Positions 51,020 through 60,320 of a stretch of DNA of 64,000 bases are shown piece by piece. Numbering within the stretch: the first letter of the stretch is position 1; every line of letters begins with the position of its first letter. The position numbers were made by a program, and so were the translations under genes. Source of the stretch: an uncultured Clostridia bacterium (GTDB taxonomy: Bacteria > Bacillota > Clostridia > Oscillospirales > Ruminococcaceae); contig CAMCFA010000002.1 of NCBI GenBank assembly GCA_945873955.1, positions 1-64,000 on the forward strand. The letters run 5' to 3'. The notes under the pieces were generated by a model, which was not told where the DNA came from, ran no database searches, and was given only the letters and a program-made list of their open reading frames with translations.

Positions 51020-53851
51020 TCAGCCCAAATCAAGCTTCATTACCGCCGCGCAGCGTGCGCAGAGGTGCGGGAACTGAGCGTCAGAGCCTACCGTCGGAGC
51101 GTGGCTCCAGCAGCGCTCGCACATCTCGCCAGCCGCCTTCTCAACGGTGATAGAAACGCCCTCAACAGCGCCCTTGAACTCACCCTCGCCCTCGGACGCG
51201 GGCTTTACGTTCACATAGGACACCGCGAATGCCTGCGTAAGCTCGGTGTAGGCGGAAAGCTCCTTGTAGTTCGCTTCGTCCGCGTAGATGACCAGACCTG
51301 CGTCCAGCGGCTTGCCGATAACGCCCGCGGTTCTCTTTTCCTCAAGAGCCTTCAGCACGTCGTCACGGACTGCGTGGATCTTGCTCCACTTTGCCTCGAA
51401 TGCTGCGTCGGTCTGTACGCCGGTCTTTTCGGGCATCTGGTTGAACGGAACGCCGCGCAGGTCGTCGGTGGACTTGTGGGGCATATACTTCCAGATCTCG
51501 TCAGATGTGAATGTGAGGATAGGCGCAACCAGCTTTACCAGAGCGTCCAGAATGATATACATAGTGGTCTGGACAGCCTTTCTCTCCTCGGACTTCTCAG
51601 CGCAGCAATACAGCGTATCCTTGACGATATCCAGATAGAAGTTGGACATATCGACAACGCAGAAGCTGTGGATCGCGTGGTATGCAAGGTAGAAGTCAAA
51701 GGACTCGTAGGAAGCCTTGACCTTCTCAATAACAGCGTCAAGTCTTGACAGCGCCCACTTGTCGATGTCGCTCAGCTTGTCCAGCGGAACCATTTCGGTA
51801 TCCGGGTCGAAGCCGCCGCGGTTGCATATATTACCCAGAATGAATCTGGCGGTGTTTCTGATCTTGCGGTAAGCCTCGGAAAGCTGCTTCAACATCTCCG
51901 GGGAAACGCGCACGTCGTTGTGGAAGTCAAGAGAAGCTACCCACAGACGGAGAACGTCAGCGCCGTACTTGTTGATGACTTCCTCCGGCAGGATAACGTT
52001 GCCCTTTGACTTGTGCATTACCTCGCCCTTGCCGTCAACTACCCAGCCGTGGGTGCAGACTGCCTTATAGGGAGCCTTTCCGGTTGTAGCAACGGAGGTC
52101 AGCAGAGAGCTCTGGAACCAGCCTCTGTACTGGTCGCAGCCCTCAAGGTAGAGGTCAGCCGGCCAGCTAAGCTCCGGACGCTCCTCCAGAACGGCGGCGT
52201 GGGTGCAGCCGGAATCGAACCAAACGTCGAAGATGTCCATTTCCTTGCGGAATTTATTGCAGCCGCACTCGCACTTAACGTCCGCGGGAATGAACTCGGA
52301 CGGGTCTTTGCTGTACCATGCGTCGGAGCTTTCCTTGCGGAACATGTCGGAGATCGCCTTTATGGTCTGGTCGTTTACAATGGTCTTGCCGCAGTCCTCG
52401 CAGTAGAGGATCGGGATCGGAACGCCCCAGCGGCGCTGACGTGAGATACACCAGTCGCTGCGCATGCTTACCATGTTCTTAATGCGCTCCTCGCCCCATT
52501 CGGGGATCCACTTTACGCCCTCGATAGCCTTGATAGTTTCGTCCTTGAACATATCCACGTTGCAGAACCACTGGTCTGTCGCACGGTAGATGATCGGCTC
52601 GTGACATCTCCAGCAGTGCGGGTAGGGGTGGACGATCTTCTGCATTGCAAGCAGGGTGTTGTCGTCCTCAAGGCGCTGTGCGATAGCCTTATTCGCGTCT
52701 GCGGTCTTTAAGCCCTTGAAATCGCCTGCTTCTTCGGTAAGGATACCCTTTTCATTAACGGGAACGATGATATCGAACATTCCCTTGTACTTGTTGCATA
52801 CCTCGAAGTCCTCCAGACCAAAGCCGGGCGCGGTATGAACGCAGCCGGTACCGCTGTCCAGAGTTACATGGTCGCCGACGATGACCGGGGACTTTCTGCC
52901 CATGAACGGGTGGTCGGTCTCGATAAGCTCCAGATCAGAGCCAAGGAAGCTGCCGATAGTGGAATACTTCTTTATCCCAACGGCGTCCGTAACGGTAGAA
53001 ACAAGGTCTGTCGCCATCAGCAGATACTCGCCGAAGGACTTGCTTTCCTCGTCCTCAACCTTTACGAAAGTGTACTCATAATTCGGACCGAGGCAGATAG
53101 CAAGGTTGCCCGGCAGGGTCCATGTGGTGGTGGTCCAGATAACGACGTAAGCCTTTGACAGGTCAATGCCGAGGTCGTCGAACTTACCCTTTGAGTCGGA
53201 AATCGGGAACTTTACATAGATAGAGTAGCAGGGATCGTCCTGATACTCAATCTCGGCTTCAGCAAGGGCGGTGTTGCAGTCTGCGCACCAGTAAACCGGC
53301 TTCAGACCCTTGTAGATGTAGCCCTTCTGCATCATCTTGCCGAATACCTCGACCTGCTTCGCCTCAAATTCCGGCTTGATAGTGAGGTAGGGATTATCGA
53401 AATCGCCCCAGACGCCAAGACGCTTGAACTGCTTCTTCTGACCGTCAAGGCAGGACAGCGCGAACTCACGGCAGCTCTTTCTGAGCGTTACCGGATCGAT
53501 AGTGCCGCTGTCAAGACCGATCTGCTTGATAGCCTTCAGCTCAATAGGCAGACCGTGGCAGTCCCAGCCGGGAACGTAATTTGCATTGTACCCGGTCATG
53601 CTCTTGTATTTTACAATGATGTCTTTTAGCACCTTGTTCATTGCAGTGCCCATGTGGATATTGCCGTTTGCATAGGGAGGTCCGTCATGCAGGATATAGG
53701 AGGGCTTGCCCTTGTTCTTTTCGGAAAGCGCGTAATACAGGCGATCCTGCTCCCACTTATCCAGCATTTCGGGTTCTCTCTGGGGGAGATTACCCCTCAT
53801 CGGAAAGTCGGTTTCCGGAAGATTTAATGTGTTGTTGTAATCCTCTGACAT
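51020..53851 (-). CDS. ileS: Isoleucyl-tRNA synthetase
   Basis: 943 residues, class I synthetase of full bacterial length. The HIGH motif appears as GNIHMGTAMNK, KMSKS as HKSKGNV, with the editing domain (TTTWTLPGNLAICL) and WNCWISRQRRWG-like segment (DWCISRQRRWGVPIPI). A C-terminal zinc finger is present (MCERCWSHAPTVG ... LCARCAAV). Its 5' flank is only 55 bases after divIVA and contains no T-box leader, unlike many Firmicute ileS genes. divIVA-ileS linkage is conserved. Confidence 0.97.
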   Translation of the reverse strand: MSEDYNNTLNLPETDFPMRGNLPQREPEMLDKWEQDRLYYALSEKNKGKPSYILHDGPPYANGNIHMGTAMNKVLKDIIVKYKSMTGYNANYVPGWDCHGLPIELKAIKQIGLDSGTIDPVTLRKSCREFALSCLDGQKKQFKRLGVWGDFDNPYLTIKPEFEAKQVEVFGKMMQKGYIYKGLKPVYWCADCNTALAEAEIEYQDDPCYSIYVKFPISDSKGKFDDLGIDLSKAYVVIWTTTTWTLPGNLAICLGPNYEYTFVKVEDEESKSFGEYLLMATDLVSTVTDAVGIKKYSTIGSFLGSDLELIETDHPFMGRKSPVIVGDHVTLDSGTGCVHTAPGFGLEDFEVCNKYKGMFDIIVPVNEKGILTEEAGDFKGLKTADANKAIAQRLEDDNTLLAMQKIVHPYPHCWRCHEPIIYRATDQWFCNVDMFKDETIKAIEGVKWIPEWGEERIKNMVSMRSDWCISRQRRWGVPIPILYCEDCGKTIVNDQTIKAISDMFRKESSDAWYSKDPSEFIPADVKCECGCNKFRKEMDIFDVWFDSGCTHAAVLEERPELSWPADLYLEGCDQYRGWFQSSLLTSVATTGKAPYKAVCTHGWVVDGKGEVMHKSKGNVILPEEVINKYGADVLRLWVASLDFHNDVRVSPEMLKQLSEAYRKIRNTARFILGNICNRGGFDPDTEMVPLDKLSDIDKWALSRLDAVIEKVKASYESFDFYLAYHAIHSFCVVDMSNFYLDIVKDTLYCCAEKSEERKAVQTTMYIILDALVKLVAPILTFTSDEIWKYMPHKSTDDLRGVPFNQMPEKTGVQTDAAFEAKWSKIHAVRDDVLKALEEKRTAGVIGKPLDAGLVIYADEANYKELSAYTELTQAFAVSYVNVKPASEGEGEFKGAVEGVSITVEKAAGEMCERCWSHAPTVGSDAQFPHLCARCAAVMKLDLG

Positions 53852-53906
53852 CAGTTGTGTCTCCTTGTGTAATATTTTGTATTTGAACTCCCTGTGGAGC
53901 GATCGT

Positions 53907-54818
53907 TTACTTCTTCATTGTGTTGCCCTTGCCGAACTGGAGGTCGGTGTGGCGGGTCTTTTTCTCTGTTGAGGAGCTGAAAAACGGCAGATCGTCGTTC
54001 TCGTTGGTGCTGCCCGGATCCTGCGGCATTGAGCTGAACGGCTCCTCCTCTGCGGGAGCGGGAGCGGCACCGGCAGCGACAGGCTGCTTCTCCTCCTGCT
54101 TATCTGCGGGGGCTTCGGCAGCGGGAGCGGGCTTGGGAGCGGGCGCAGGCTTCTGAGCCTGCTTTGCAGCGGCTGCCTTTGCCTTTTCCGCCTCGCGCTT
54201 TTCTACCTCGGCTGCGGTGTTCTTTACATACTCGTTTTCGCATACCTCCGGCAGCTTCGCTATCAGATCCATGTGGGACTTATATGCTGTGAGCAGACGG
54301 TTTCTGTACTCGTCGGCTTCCTTGCGGGTCTTTTGAAGAATGTTCTGCTGTATCTCAGTCTGCTTCTTCATCATCTGGTCGATCTCGTCAGCCTTGGCGC
54401 GGGCTTCCTTGATCATCTTGTCAGCGCGCTCGTTTGTTTCTTTGGTTATGCGCTTGGAATATTCGTCTGCGTCTGATGTGATCTTGTCCGCTTTCTCCTG
54501 CGCTTCCTTGAGCTGCTTGTCAACAGCCTCCTGAGTTTCATTGCGGAGCTTCTCAGCGGCGGTCTTGGACTCGTTGATGATCTGGTTTCCCTGCTTCTGT
54601 GCAAGCAAAAGGGCGTCCTTTAAAGCGTCCTCGTCGTCGCGGTATTCACGGATCTTGTCCGCAAGCACTTCCAGCTTGCGCTCCAGCTCGTTTTTTTCCT
54701 TCTGGAGCTGGGAATACTCGCTTGAGATCTCGCGGAGGAACTCGTCAACGTCATCTGTCTTATAGCCGTTGAAGGTCGCTTTTTCAAAACGTCTTGACAA
54801 AATATCCTTTGCATTCAT
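53907..54818 (-). CDS. divIVA: DivIVA-domain septum/pole protein
   Basis: 303 residues from the ATG at 54818 (GGAAGGAAG upstream). The N-terminal DivIVA lipid-binding domain (AKDILSRRFEKATFNGYKTD, DVDEFLREISSEYSQL) is followed by long coiled coil (about 35-195, many EKADKI/AKADEID heptads). The C-terminal tail is an Ala/Pro-rich low-complexity linker (KPAPAPKPAPAAEAPA). It binds curved membrane at septa and poles. Part of the sepF-ylmH-divIVA block. Confidence 0.93.
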   Translation of the reverse strand: MNAKDILSRRFEKATFNGYKTDDVDEFLREISSEYSQLQKEKNELERKLEVLADKIREYRDDEDALKDALLLAQKQGNQIINESKTAAEKLRNETQEAVDKQLKEAQEKADKITSDADEYSKRITKETNERADKMIKEARAKADEIDQMMKKQTEIQQNILQKTRKEADEYRNRLLTAYKSHMDLIAKLPEVCENEYVKNTAAEVEKREAEKAKAAAAKQAQKPAPAPKPAPAAEAPADKQEEKQPVAAGAAPAPAEEEPFSSMPQDPGSTNENDDLPFFSSSTEKKTRHTDLQFGKGNTMKK

Positions 54819-54917
54819 GATCTTTTCTTCCTTCCTAAACCGCATAACACGGCACTGCGGCACATTATGCGCCGCGGCTGATATTATTATTCCGGCGGCT
54901 GACAATAACCTGCGCCG

Positions 54918-55673
54918 CTAGACATATTTTTCAATAGTAATGCGGATCCTCCCCTTTCGGGTCTCTCCGCTGATACCGGTAAGGCGGAATCTTCCGCTGC
55001 CCCGGATAGAAATAACAGTATTCTCTTTTACCTCTGCACTTACATTTGTACAGGGCGAAAAGTCCGCATTTACCATACCCGATCTAATTAGGGCTGCGGA
55101 TCTTTCTCTTGATGTATTTGCCGCGGCGCTGACTATACAGTCCAGCCGCAGAGATGAAACGGTGGTTTCGATCTTCTGGGTCTTTTGCTCTGGGAGCGGC
55201 TTTGTGATCCCGCTCTCGGCAGTCACCCCGGTCTTGCCGATCTTGTCCACCCCAAGAACGAGCTGCCCGGCGGTATCCAGCAGGAAAACCACCGCATAGC
55301 CCTCTGCGACAAGGATATCCCCCAGAAGTTTGCGGTCTATCCCCAGCGCCAGAAGTGCGCCGAGAAAGTCCCTGTGGGTGAGCCTGTCGCTCTTTCTGAA
55401 GCTGAACGTCACCGCCTGCACCGGAAAGATATCCTCCGGCGGGAGATCCTGCGCATACGTTCCCTCAAGGACGCCGCAGACCTTTCTCATTGCGCCCTCA
55501 TAGCCGCCGTAAAAGCAAAGACTGCCCCTTACCGCGCGCTCGGCGACTATCGCCTCACGCTCGTTAAGGAACGCGGAAAATCTCGGCACGCCGGACTTCT
55601 GCGCCAGTCTTTGCATATCGGCTATGTGGACGGAGAGGTAACGCTCCTCCTCGTTAAGCAGTCCCTGATCCAC
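54918..55673 (-). CDS. ylmH: YlmH-type S4-domain RNA-binding protein
   Basis: 251 residues from an apparent GTG at 55673, five bases inside the region following sepF. The N-terminal helical domain (FSAFLNEREAIVAERAV, GYEGAMRKVCGVLEG) and central domain (LTHRDFLGALLALGIDRKLL, GDILVAEGYAVVFLL) are followed by an S4 RNA-binding domain (SLRLDCIVSAAANTSRERSA, ENTVISIRGSGRFRL). Homologues bind stalled ribosome complexes and act in ribosome quality control in Bacillus. Position between sepF and divIVA is conserved. Confidence 0.92.
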   Translation of the reverse strand: MDQGLLNEEERYLSVHIADMQRLAQKSGVPRFSAFLNEREAIVAERAVRGSLCFYGGYEGAMRKVCGVLEGTYAQDLPPEDIFPVQAVTFSFRKSDRLTHRDFLGALLALGIDRKLLGDILVAEGYAVVFLLDTAGQLVLGVDKIGKTGVTAESGITKPLPEQKTQKIETTVSSLRLDCIVSAAANTSRERSAALIRSGMVNADFSPCTNVSAEVKENTVISIRGSGRFRLTGISGETRKGRIRITIEKYV

Positions 55674-55677
55674 AGGA

Positions 55678-56121
55678 TCAGAACTGGTCGTTTTCCATCA
55701 TATCACCGCTGAGGTCAACGGTTCTCGGAACAACGAAATAGGTGCATTCTGCGATCCTTACTATCCTGCCGTCGATAGCAGCAACAACGCCTGCCATGAA
55801 GTCAACGATCCTCTTTCTGGAATCCACGCTCGCTACCTTTTCGAGATTGAGCACAACGCTGGTGTTCTCTCTGAGGAAGCGTACCGGCTCCTTCATGATA
55901 TCCTCGTACTTCAGCGGCTGAACTACCTTTACGGAAGAGCCGTGGAAACCGGTGTTATGCATGTTGATCACCTTTTCGCTTGTCTTAGGAGCGGAGAATC
56001 TGGACGGAGCCTCTGCCTCCTCCTCGGTAACAGCCGAAGAAGAAGTGTCGTAGTCGGTCTCGTACTCCTCGTCCTCATAATCGTCCTGACGAAGCTTTGC
56101 TAAGAAATTGCTGAAACCCAT
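55678..56121 (-). CDS. sepF: Cell division protein SepF
   Basis: 147 residues from the ATG at 56121 (GGGAGG); an extension upstream overlaps yggS and has no site. The N-terminal amphipathic membrane helix (GFSNFLAKLRQ) is followed by an acidic linker (DDYEDEEYETDYD) and the SepF domain: VKVVQPLKYEDIMKEPVRFL, TSVVLNLEKVASVDSRKRIV, DFMAGVVAAIDGRIVRIAEC. It forms rings that bundle and anchor FtsZ filaments. Confidence 0.95.
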   Translation of the reverse strand: MGFSNFLAKLRQDDYEDEEYETDYDTSSSAVTEEEAEAPSRFSAPKTSEKVINMHNTGFHGSSVKVVQPLKYEDIMKEPVRFLRENTSVVLNLEKVASVDSRKRIVDFMAGVVAAIDGRIVRIAECTYFVVPRTVDLSGDMMENDQF

Positions 56122-56137
56122 GATATTTTCCTCCCAA

Positions 56138-56857
56138 TTATAAATAATTTCTGTATCCGAACAGTCCTGAACCGATCCGGACAATTGTGGACCCATGCTT
56201 TACCGCCGTTTCATAATCTCCCGACATCCCCATGGAGAGAGTATCGAACGCCCCCGCGTCATTCACAGATCTGTCCGACCGCAGGTCGCTGAAAAGCCTC
56301 TGCATTGCAGCAAAGGTTTCCTCCCCGCAGCCAGGCGGCGGTATCGTCATCAGACCTCTCAGTCTGACGCCGGGCAGCTCCCGGAGCTGAGCGCCGAATT
56401 CAGGAGCGCTCTCCGGGGTTATCCCGCCCTTTGTTTCTTCCCCGCCGATGTTTATTTCGGCGAGTATATCCATGACCAGACCGTGCTGCACCGCCCTGCG
56501 GCTTATTTCCTCCGCAAGATGAATGCTGTCAACGGAATGGATCATTGAAACCTTGTCTATGATGTACTTGACCTTGTTCGACTGCAAGCCCCCGATGAAG
56601 TGCACCTCCGCCGGAAGATACTGCTCCCGCTTGTCCATGAACTCCTGAACGCGGTTTTCGCCTAACAGGTCTATACCCAGCCCCACCGCATAGTTAATGC
56701 GCTCCGGGGACACGGTTTTTGTCACTGCCATAAGCCGGACTTTATCTGTCCGCCCGGCGGCAGCCTTTGCCTTTTCTATGTTTTCACAGATCCTGGCATA
56801 GCTCTCTCTGATGTCGTCAAAGCTGGTCTGCGTATTACTCAACAACTTTTCCTTCAT
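56138..56857 (-). CDS. Pyridoxal phosphate homeostasis protein (YggS/YlmE)
   Basis: 239 residues, TIM-barrel PLP-binding protein. The Schiff-base lysine lies in LMAVTKTVSPE; other family segments are GENRVQEFMDK, HFIGGLQSNKVKYI, VDILAEINIGGEETKGG-like and LSMGMSGDYETAVKHGSTIV with RIGSGLFG. It keeps free PLP balanced. The start overlaps 23 bases of the upstream HlyD-like gene with AAGGA before it. Conserved neighbour of sepF. Confidence 0.94.
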   Translation of the reverse strand: MKEKLLSNTQTSFDDIRESYARICENIEKAKAAAGRTDKVRLMAVTKTVSPERINYAVGLGIDLLGENRVQEFMDKREQYLPAEVHFIGGLQSNKVKYIIDKVSMIHSVDSIHLAEEISRRAVQHGLVMDILAEINIGGEETKGGITPESAPEFGAQLRELPGVRLRGLMTIPPPGCGEETFAAMQRLFSDLRSDRSVNDAGAFDTLSMGMSGDYETAVKHGSTIVRIGSGLFGYRNYL

Positions 56858-58055
56858 ACAAATCCTTGCCTTCTGTTACTATTTTGTCGTACAGCTTCAG
56901 ATACCCGTCGTCGGGAACCTGCGCACAGATGATGTAATCCTCGCCCCAGTACTCAACGTCGATCTTTCTGAACACCAGCTTGCCGCCCTGCACGATAAAC
57001 ACGCCGCGCTCCTGCTGGTCGTTGTAGCGAATAGCGCTTCTTGAAACGCGAAGTCCACCGTAGCTGTTGACGATATACTTGAACTGCGCAGTCCTTCCGG
57101 ACGCCACAGAGGAAGTCAGCGTTGCACACTCGAACACATAGACGGCTGTGCCGTCGCCGCGCCCGGTGTCGGTTATAGAAACGATCTCCGCCTTGATCGG
57201 CGTGGGGTCGCTGCGAACTCTGAGCGTAACCTCGCCGCCCTCGTAGCAGCCGAAAAGCAGCTCGCTGTCAATGACCGCAGCAACGCGCCAGCGGTAGTCA
57301 GCGATCAGCTTGCCAACCGCGGCAGAGTCTGTGCTGAGCTTAGGCTTGTCCAGGATCTCATCGATCCTGTCGGCGGTAATAGAGTCCGCGTCGTCAAAGG
57401 AGATCCTGCCCTCGTAGCCGTCAACGCCGCTGACGAAATAGCCTGCTCCGCCCGCGTAGATATCCTCCACGTCGCCGGACAGCATAGCCTCCAGCTCGGA
57501 CACCCGGCTCCTCAGCGAAGATATCTTCGCCTCGTAGCTGGCAACGTCCCCGCGGGAGATCTCCCGTTTGGACAGCACCCCAAGTATCGCAGTTTCCTGA
57601 TCCTGCGCGGCGGCGTAATTGCCGTCGATAAGGCTTTCCAGTATCAGCGAATGACGCTCGTTTATCTGGCTGGAAATGGTCTCCAACTGATTGTTGTCCG
57701 TTCCGGCAAGGCGCTGCGCGTCCGTAAGAACAGCGATCTGCTCGTTGATCTTTTCTATCTCGCGGCGGCGCTCGATATCAGCCTCGCTGCGGTAACGCCG
57801 GGCGATAACAGAACTTTTCCCGACCTTTGAGCCGTCGGAATGCTCATAATCCAGCACACCGCCCCCGCTGCTGTAAACCACCGTCTCATTCCGCAGGAAC
57901 ACGCCCTCAAACGGGACGTCCTCGGTCATGCTGTAAGTAAACGCGGTTTCAGTGACTACCTTCTCGCCGCCGGCGAAAAAGACCTGTCCGACAAAAAAGA
58001 TAAGCACGAACAGTGACAGCACGAGAATTATCACCGATGTCCAGCGGGATTCCAT
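56835..58055 (-). CDS. HlyD-like membrane-fusion-type protein
   Basis: 406 residues with a single N-terminal membrane helix (about 7-29), a biotinyl-lipoyl-like hairpin split around a coiled coil (RRREIEKINEQIAVLTDAQR ... VASYEAKISSLRSRVSELEA), and a C-terminal beta region ending VFIVQGGKLVFRKIDVEYWG, as in HlyD/RND adaptors. Its ATG shares a base with the hfq stop (TAATG), so the two are coupled. Proteins of this form are found in the sepF neighbourhood of Clostridia; no transporter partner is encoded nearby, and the role is unknown. Confidence 0.75.
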   Translation of the reverse strand: MESRWTSVIILVLSLFVLIFFVGQVFFAGGEKVVTETAFTYSMTEDVPFEGVFLRNETVVYSSGGGVLDYEHSDGSKVGKSSVIARRYRSEADIERRREIEKINEQIAVLTDAQRLAGTDNNQLETISSQINERHSLILESLIDGNYAAAQDQETAILGVLSKREISRGDVASYEAKISSLRSRVSELEAMLSGDVEDIYAGGAGYFVSGVDGYEGRISFDDADSITADRIDEILDKPKLSTDSAAVGKLIADYRWRVAAVIDSELLFGCYEGGEVTLRVRSDPTPIKAEIVSITDTGRGDGTAVYVFECATLTSSVASGRTAQFKYIVNSYGGLRVSRSAIRYNDQQERGVFIVQGGKLVFRKIDVEYWGEDYIICAQVPDDGYLKLYDKIVTEGKDLYEGKVVE

Positions 58056-58300
58056 TATTCCTCGTCAGCCTTATCGTAGGCGTCCAGAATCGAAATGGGC
58101 TTGAGCGGTGTGATCGTAGAGATCGCATGCTTATAAATAAGGTTCTGCTTTCCGTCGGTGTCAAGTATCACCGTATAGTTATCGAAACCCTTTACCACGC
58201 CCTTGAACTGGAATCCGTTGGTAATATAGATAGTTACCGGAATTCTGTCCTTGCGTGCCTGATTAAGGAAAACGTCCTGTAAATTTATGTCTTTTGCCAT
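58055..58300 (-). CDS. hfq: RNA chaperone Hfq
   Basis: 81 residues from the ATG at 58300 (AAAGGTGG). Sm1 and Sm2 motifs are clear: [50 protein letters not shown]. The hexamer binds sRNAs and mRNAs. The length is typical of Firmicutes. The long upstream spacer (58301-58550) is very AT-rich; it has a GGGGA/TCCCC stem at 58339-58353 and a TATACT -10-like box at 58426-58431 without a good -35, suggesting a promoter separate from miaA. Confidence 0.96.
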   Translation of the reverse strand: MAKDINLQDVFLNQARKDRIPVTIYITNGFQFKGVVKGFDNYTVILDTDGKQNLIYKHAISTITPLKPISILDAYDKADEE

Positions 58301-58550
58301 ATTAAACCACCTTTTCTCTCTCTGCAATTCAATACGTCGGGGAAAATATCCCCTGTACCCCAGATAGGAGCCGTTATTCCGACACAATTGTGGTATAAAA
58401 CATTTATAATACTCCTATATAGACTAGTATAGCATACTTTTTGAAAAAAAGCTATAATTTTTTTTACTTTTTTTAAAAAAAACAGGAAAAAGTTTTTGGT
58501 ATTTCTGAAAAAATCGGAATCAATCCCGTAAATTTTCCATATAATGTAAT

Positions 58551-59498
58551 TTACTCGCTTATTCCGGGGGAATTCTCTGCCTCGATTATCTTTATCGCTT
58601 CTTCCAGAACCTCGTTCAGACCGTCGCCGGGGCGAATGATTATCCTGTGGAATCTGCTGTCCCGCCGGAACCATGTCAACTGGCGCTTTGCATACTGCCG
58701 GGTGCGCAGCTTCAGTTCCTCTACGCATTCGTCAAGGGTGCGCTCTCCGCGGAAATAGGGGTACAGCTCCTTGCAGCCTATCGCCTGCGCCGCGGTGGGT
58801 CTGTCCTGCTGGGCGAAGCACTCCCGTGCCTCCTGCTCCAAGCCGGCTTTCATCATCTCGTCCACCCGTCGGTTTATCCGCTGGTGGAGCTGCTCGCGAT
58901 CCCCGAAATCCAGCGTAAGCATAATGAACCGGTAGGGGGACGGCTCGGCTCTGGACGCGCGTTTGGATTCCGCAATGGTATGCCCGGTGGTTTTGTACAC
59001 CTCCAGCGCACGTATCACCCGTGAAACGTTGTTCTCGTGGAGGGTCGCCGCGGTTTCCGGGTCTACCTCACGGAGCTTTTCAAGAAGCGCCGCCGCGCCG
59101 TTTTCCTCCACGAATCTGCGCATTTCATCACGGAACTGGTAGTCACACTCCGACTCGTCGAACCGGAGATTATCCACGAACGACGAAATATAAAGCCCCG
59201 TGCCGCCGCATATTACCGGGGTTTTCCCCCTCGACAGGATATCGTCGGCGCACTCCCCCGCCATTCTCACCCAGTCCGCGACTGAGAAGCTCTCCGACGG
59301 GTCAAGGAAGTCCATTAGGTGGTGCGGGATACCCTGCTGCTCCTGCGGGGTCGCCTTTGCGCTCGCCACGTCCATGTCGGTGTATATCTGCATACTGTCT
59401 GCGGAGATGACCTCGCCGTCATACCGCTTGGCAAGCTCTACGGCAAGCGCCGTTTTTCCCGAAGCGGTAGGTCCGCTGACAACGATTATGCTGTTCAT
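58551..59498 (-). CDS. miaA: tRNA dimethylallyltransferase
   Basis: 315 residues. P-loop VSGPTASGKTALAVELA; DSMQIYTDMDVASAKATPQE; the catalytic region GGTGLYISSFVDNL; and the C-terminal KLRTRQYAKRQLTWFRRD, diagnostic of MiaA. It adds an isopentenyl group to A37 of tRNAs that read U-starting codons. The start follows GGGAGGCG. It sits between mutL/pfkB and hfq in a conserved mutS-mutL-miaA-hfq order, here with a kinase gene inserted. Confidence 0.96.
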   Translation of the reverse strand: MNSIIVVSGPTASGKTALAVELAKRYDGEVISADSMQIYTDMDVASAKATPQEQQGIPHHLMDFLDPSESFSVADWVRMAGECADDILSRGKTPVICGGTGLYISSFVDNLRFDESECDYQFRDEMRRFVEENGAAALLEKLREVDPETAATLHENNVSRVIRALEVYKTTGHTIAESKRASRAEPSPYRFIMLTLDFGDREQLHQRINRRVDEMMKAGLEQEARECFAQQDRPTAAQAIGCKELYPYFRGERTLDECVEELKLRTRQYAKRQLTWFRRDSRFHRIIIRPGDGLNEVLEEAIKIIEAENSPGISE

Positions 59499-59516
59499 AT
59501 CCGCCTCCCTCTGAAT

Positions 59517-60308
59517 TCAAAAGCCGCCGAGCCGCGTTATTTTTTTCGCTGCCTGACTGCTCCCTGCCCGCATTGCCTTTAGTATATCCCGGTCTGCTCC
59601 GTAGGACGCCATAAATCCTGCTTGATAGCTGTCCCCCGCTCCGGTGGTGTCAACTATCTTTTCTACCGGCAATGCTGAACAGCGGAATTTCTCACCTTTA
59701 TAATATGCCACACTACCCTCTGAAGCGAGGGTAGCGACAAATACACCGCCGAACTGGTGTGACCACTGCTTTAGCGTACTCAATATATCCGGTGAGCCGC
59801 TTATAAAGAACACGTCGATGTTTTCAACAGTTTCTTCCCAGTCGTTGAATTCCCGGTAATCGTTGAAATCCACTGCCAAGAGGAAATTTGAGCGTTTTCG
59901 CAGTTCAAGAACCTGCCGAAATACCGGGCTGTCATAATGCGTATGCACGATATCTGCGGTTCGCAGATAATTCAGTTCATCTTTTCCCAGTGTGAAGCAG
60001 TCAAATACACCGCCGCTCCATGAATTACTCAGAAAATATCTGTCGCCGTCCGAGGAATGAAATATACTGTTGTGCGCAGTTTCTCCCGGCACAGTCCGCA
60101 GGAATTCAGTGTTTATCGGTAAAAAGCTTATCCTATCCCGGATAGCTTTCGCGTATTCATCATTGCCCAGCACTCCGACAAGCGAGCACTCCACCCCCGG
60201 AAATTCACAGACATTACCGCAGAAATTCAGCGATTCGCCGCCAGGACGTACCTCTCCCAGTTCCTCAAAGACATCGGCACAGACGCAGCCTGCTGACATT
60301 ATTTTCAT
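59517..60308 (-). CDS. PfkB-family sugar kinase, fructoselysine 6-kinase-like
   Basis: 263 residues. The N-terminal strand (SAGCVCADVFEELGEVRPGG ESLN) carries the substrate-binding PGGESLNF region, and the PfkB C-terminal signature is intact: VDTTGAGDSYQAGFMASYG with the catalytic Asp. VNVA-like LVGVLGNDEYAKAIRDRI supports the ribokinase fold. The short length and the GGESLNF/THYDSPVFRQ pattern resemble FrlD fructoselysine 6-kinases. No FrlB deglycase is nearby, so the substrate is uncertain. It interrupts the usual mutL-miaA adjacency. Confidence 0.8.
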   Translation of the reverse strand: MKIMSAGCVCADVFEELGEVRPGGESLNFCGNVCEFPGVECSLVGVLGNDEYAKAIRDRISFLPINTEFLRTVPGETAHNSIFHSSDGDRYFLSNSWSGGVFDCFTLGKDELNYLRTADIVHTHYDSPVFRQVLELRKRSNFLLAVDFNDYREFNDWEETVENIDVFFISGSPDILSTLKQWSHQFGGVFVATLASEGSVAYYKGEKFRCSALPVEKIVDTTGAGDSYQAGFMASYGADRDILKAMRAGSSQAAKKITRLGGF

Positions 60309-60320
60309 ATTTTAACCTCG

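Noticed and set aside
53852-53906. T-box riboswitch expected upstream of ileS
   Set aside because: The gap is only 55 bases and has neither the T-box sequence nor a specifier stem.
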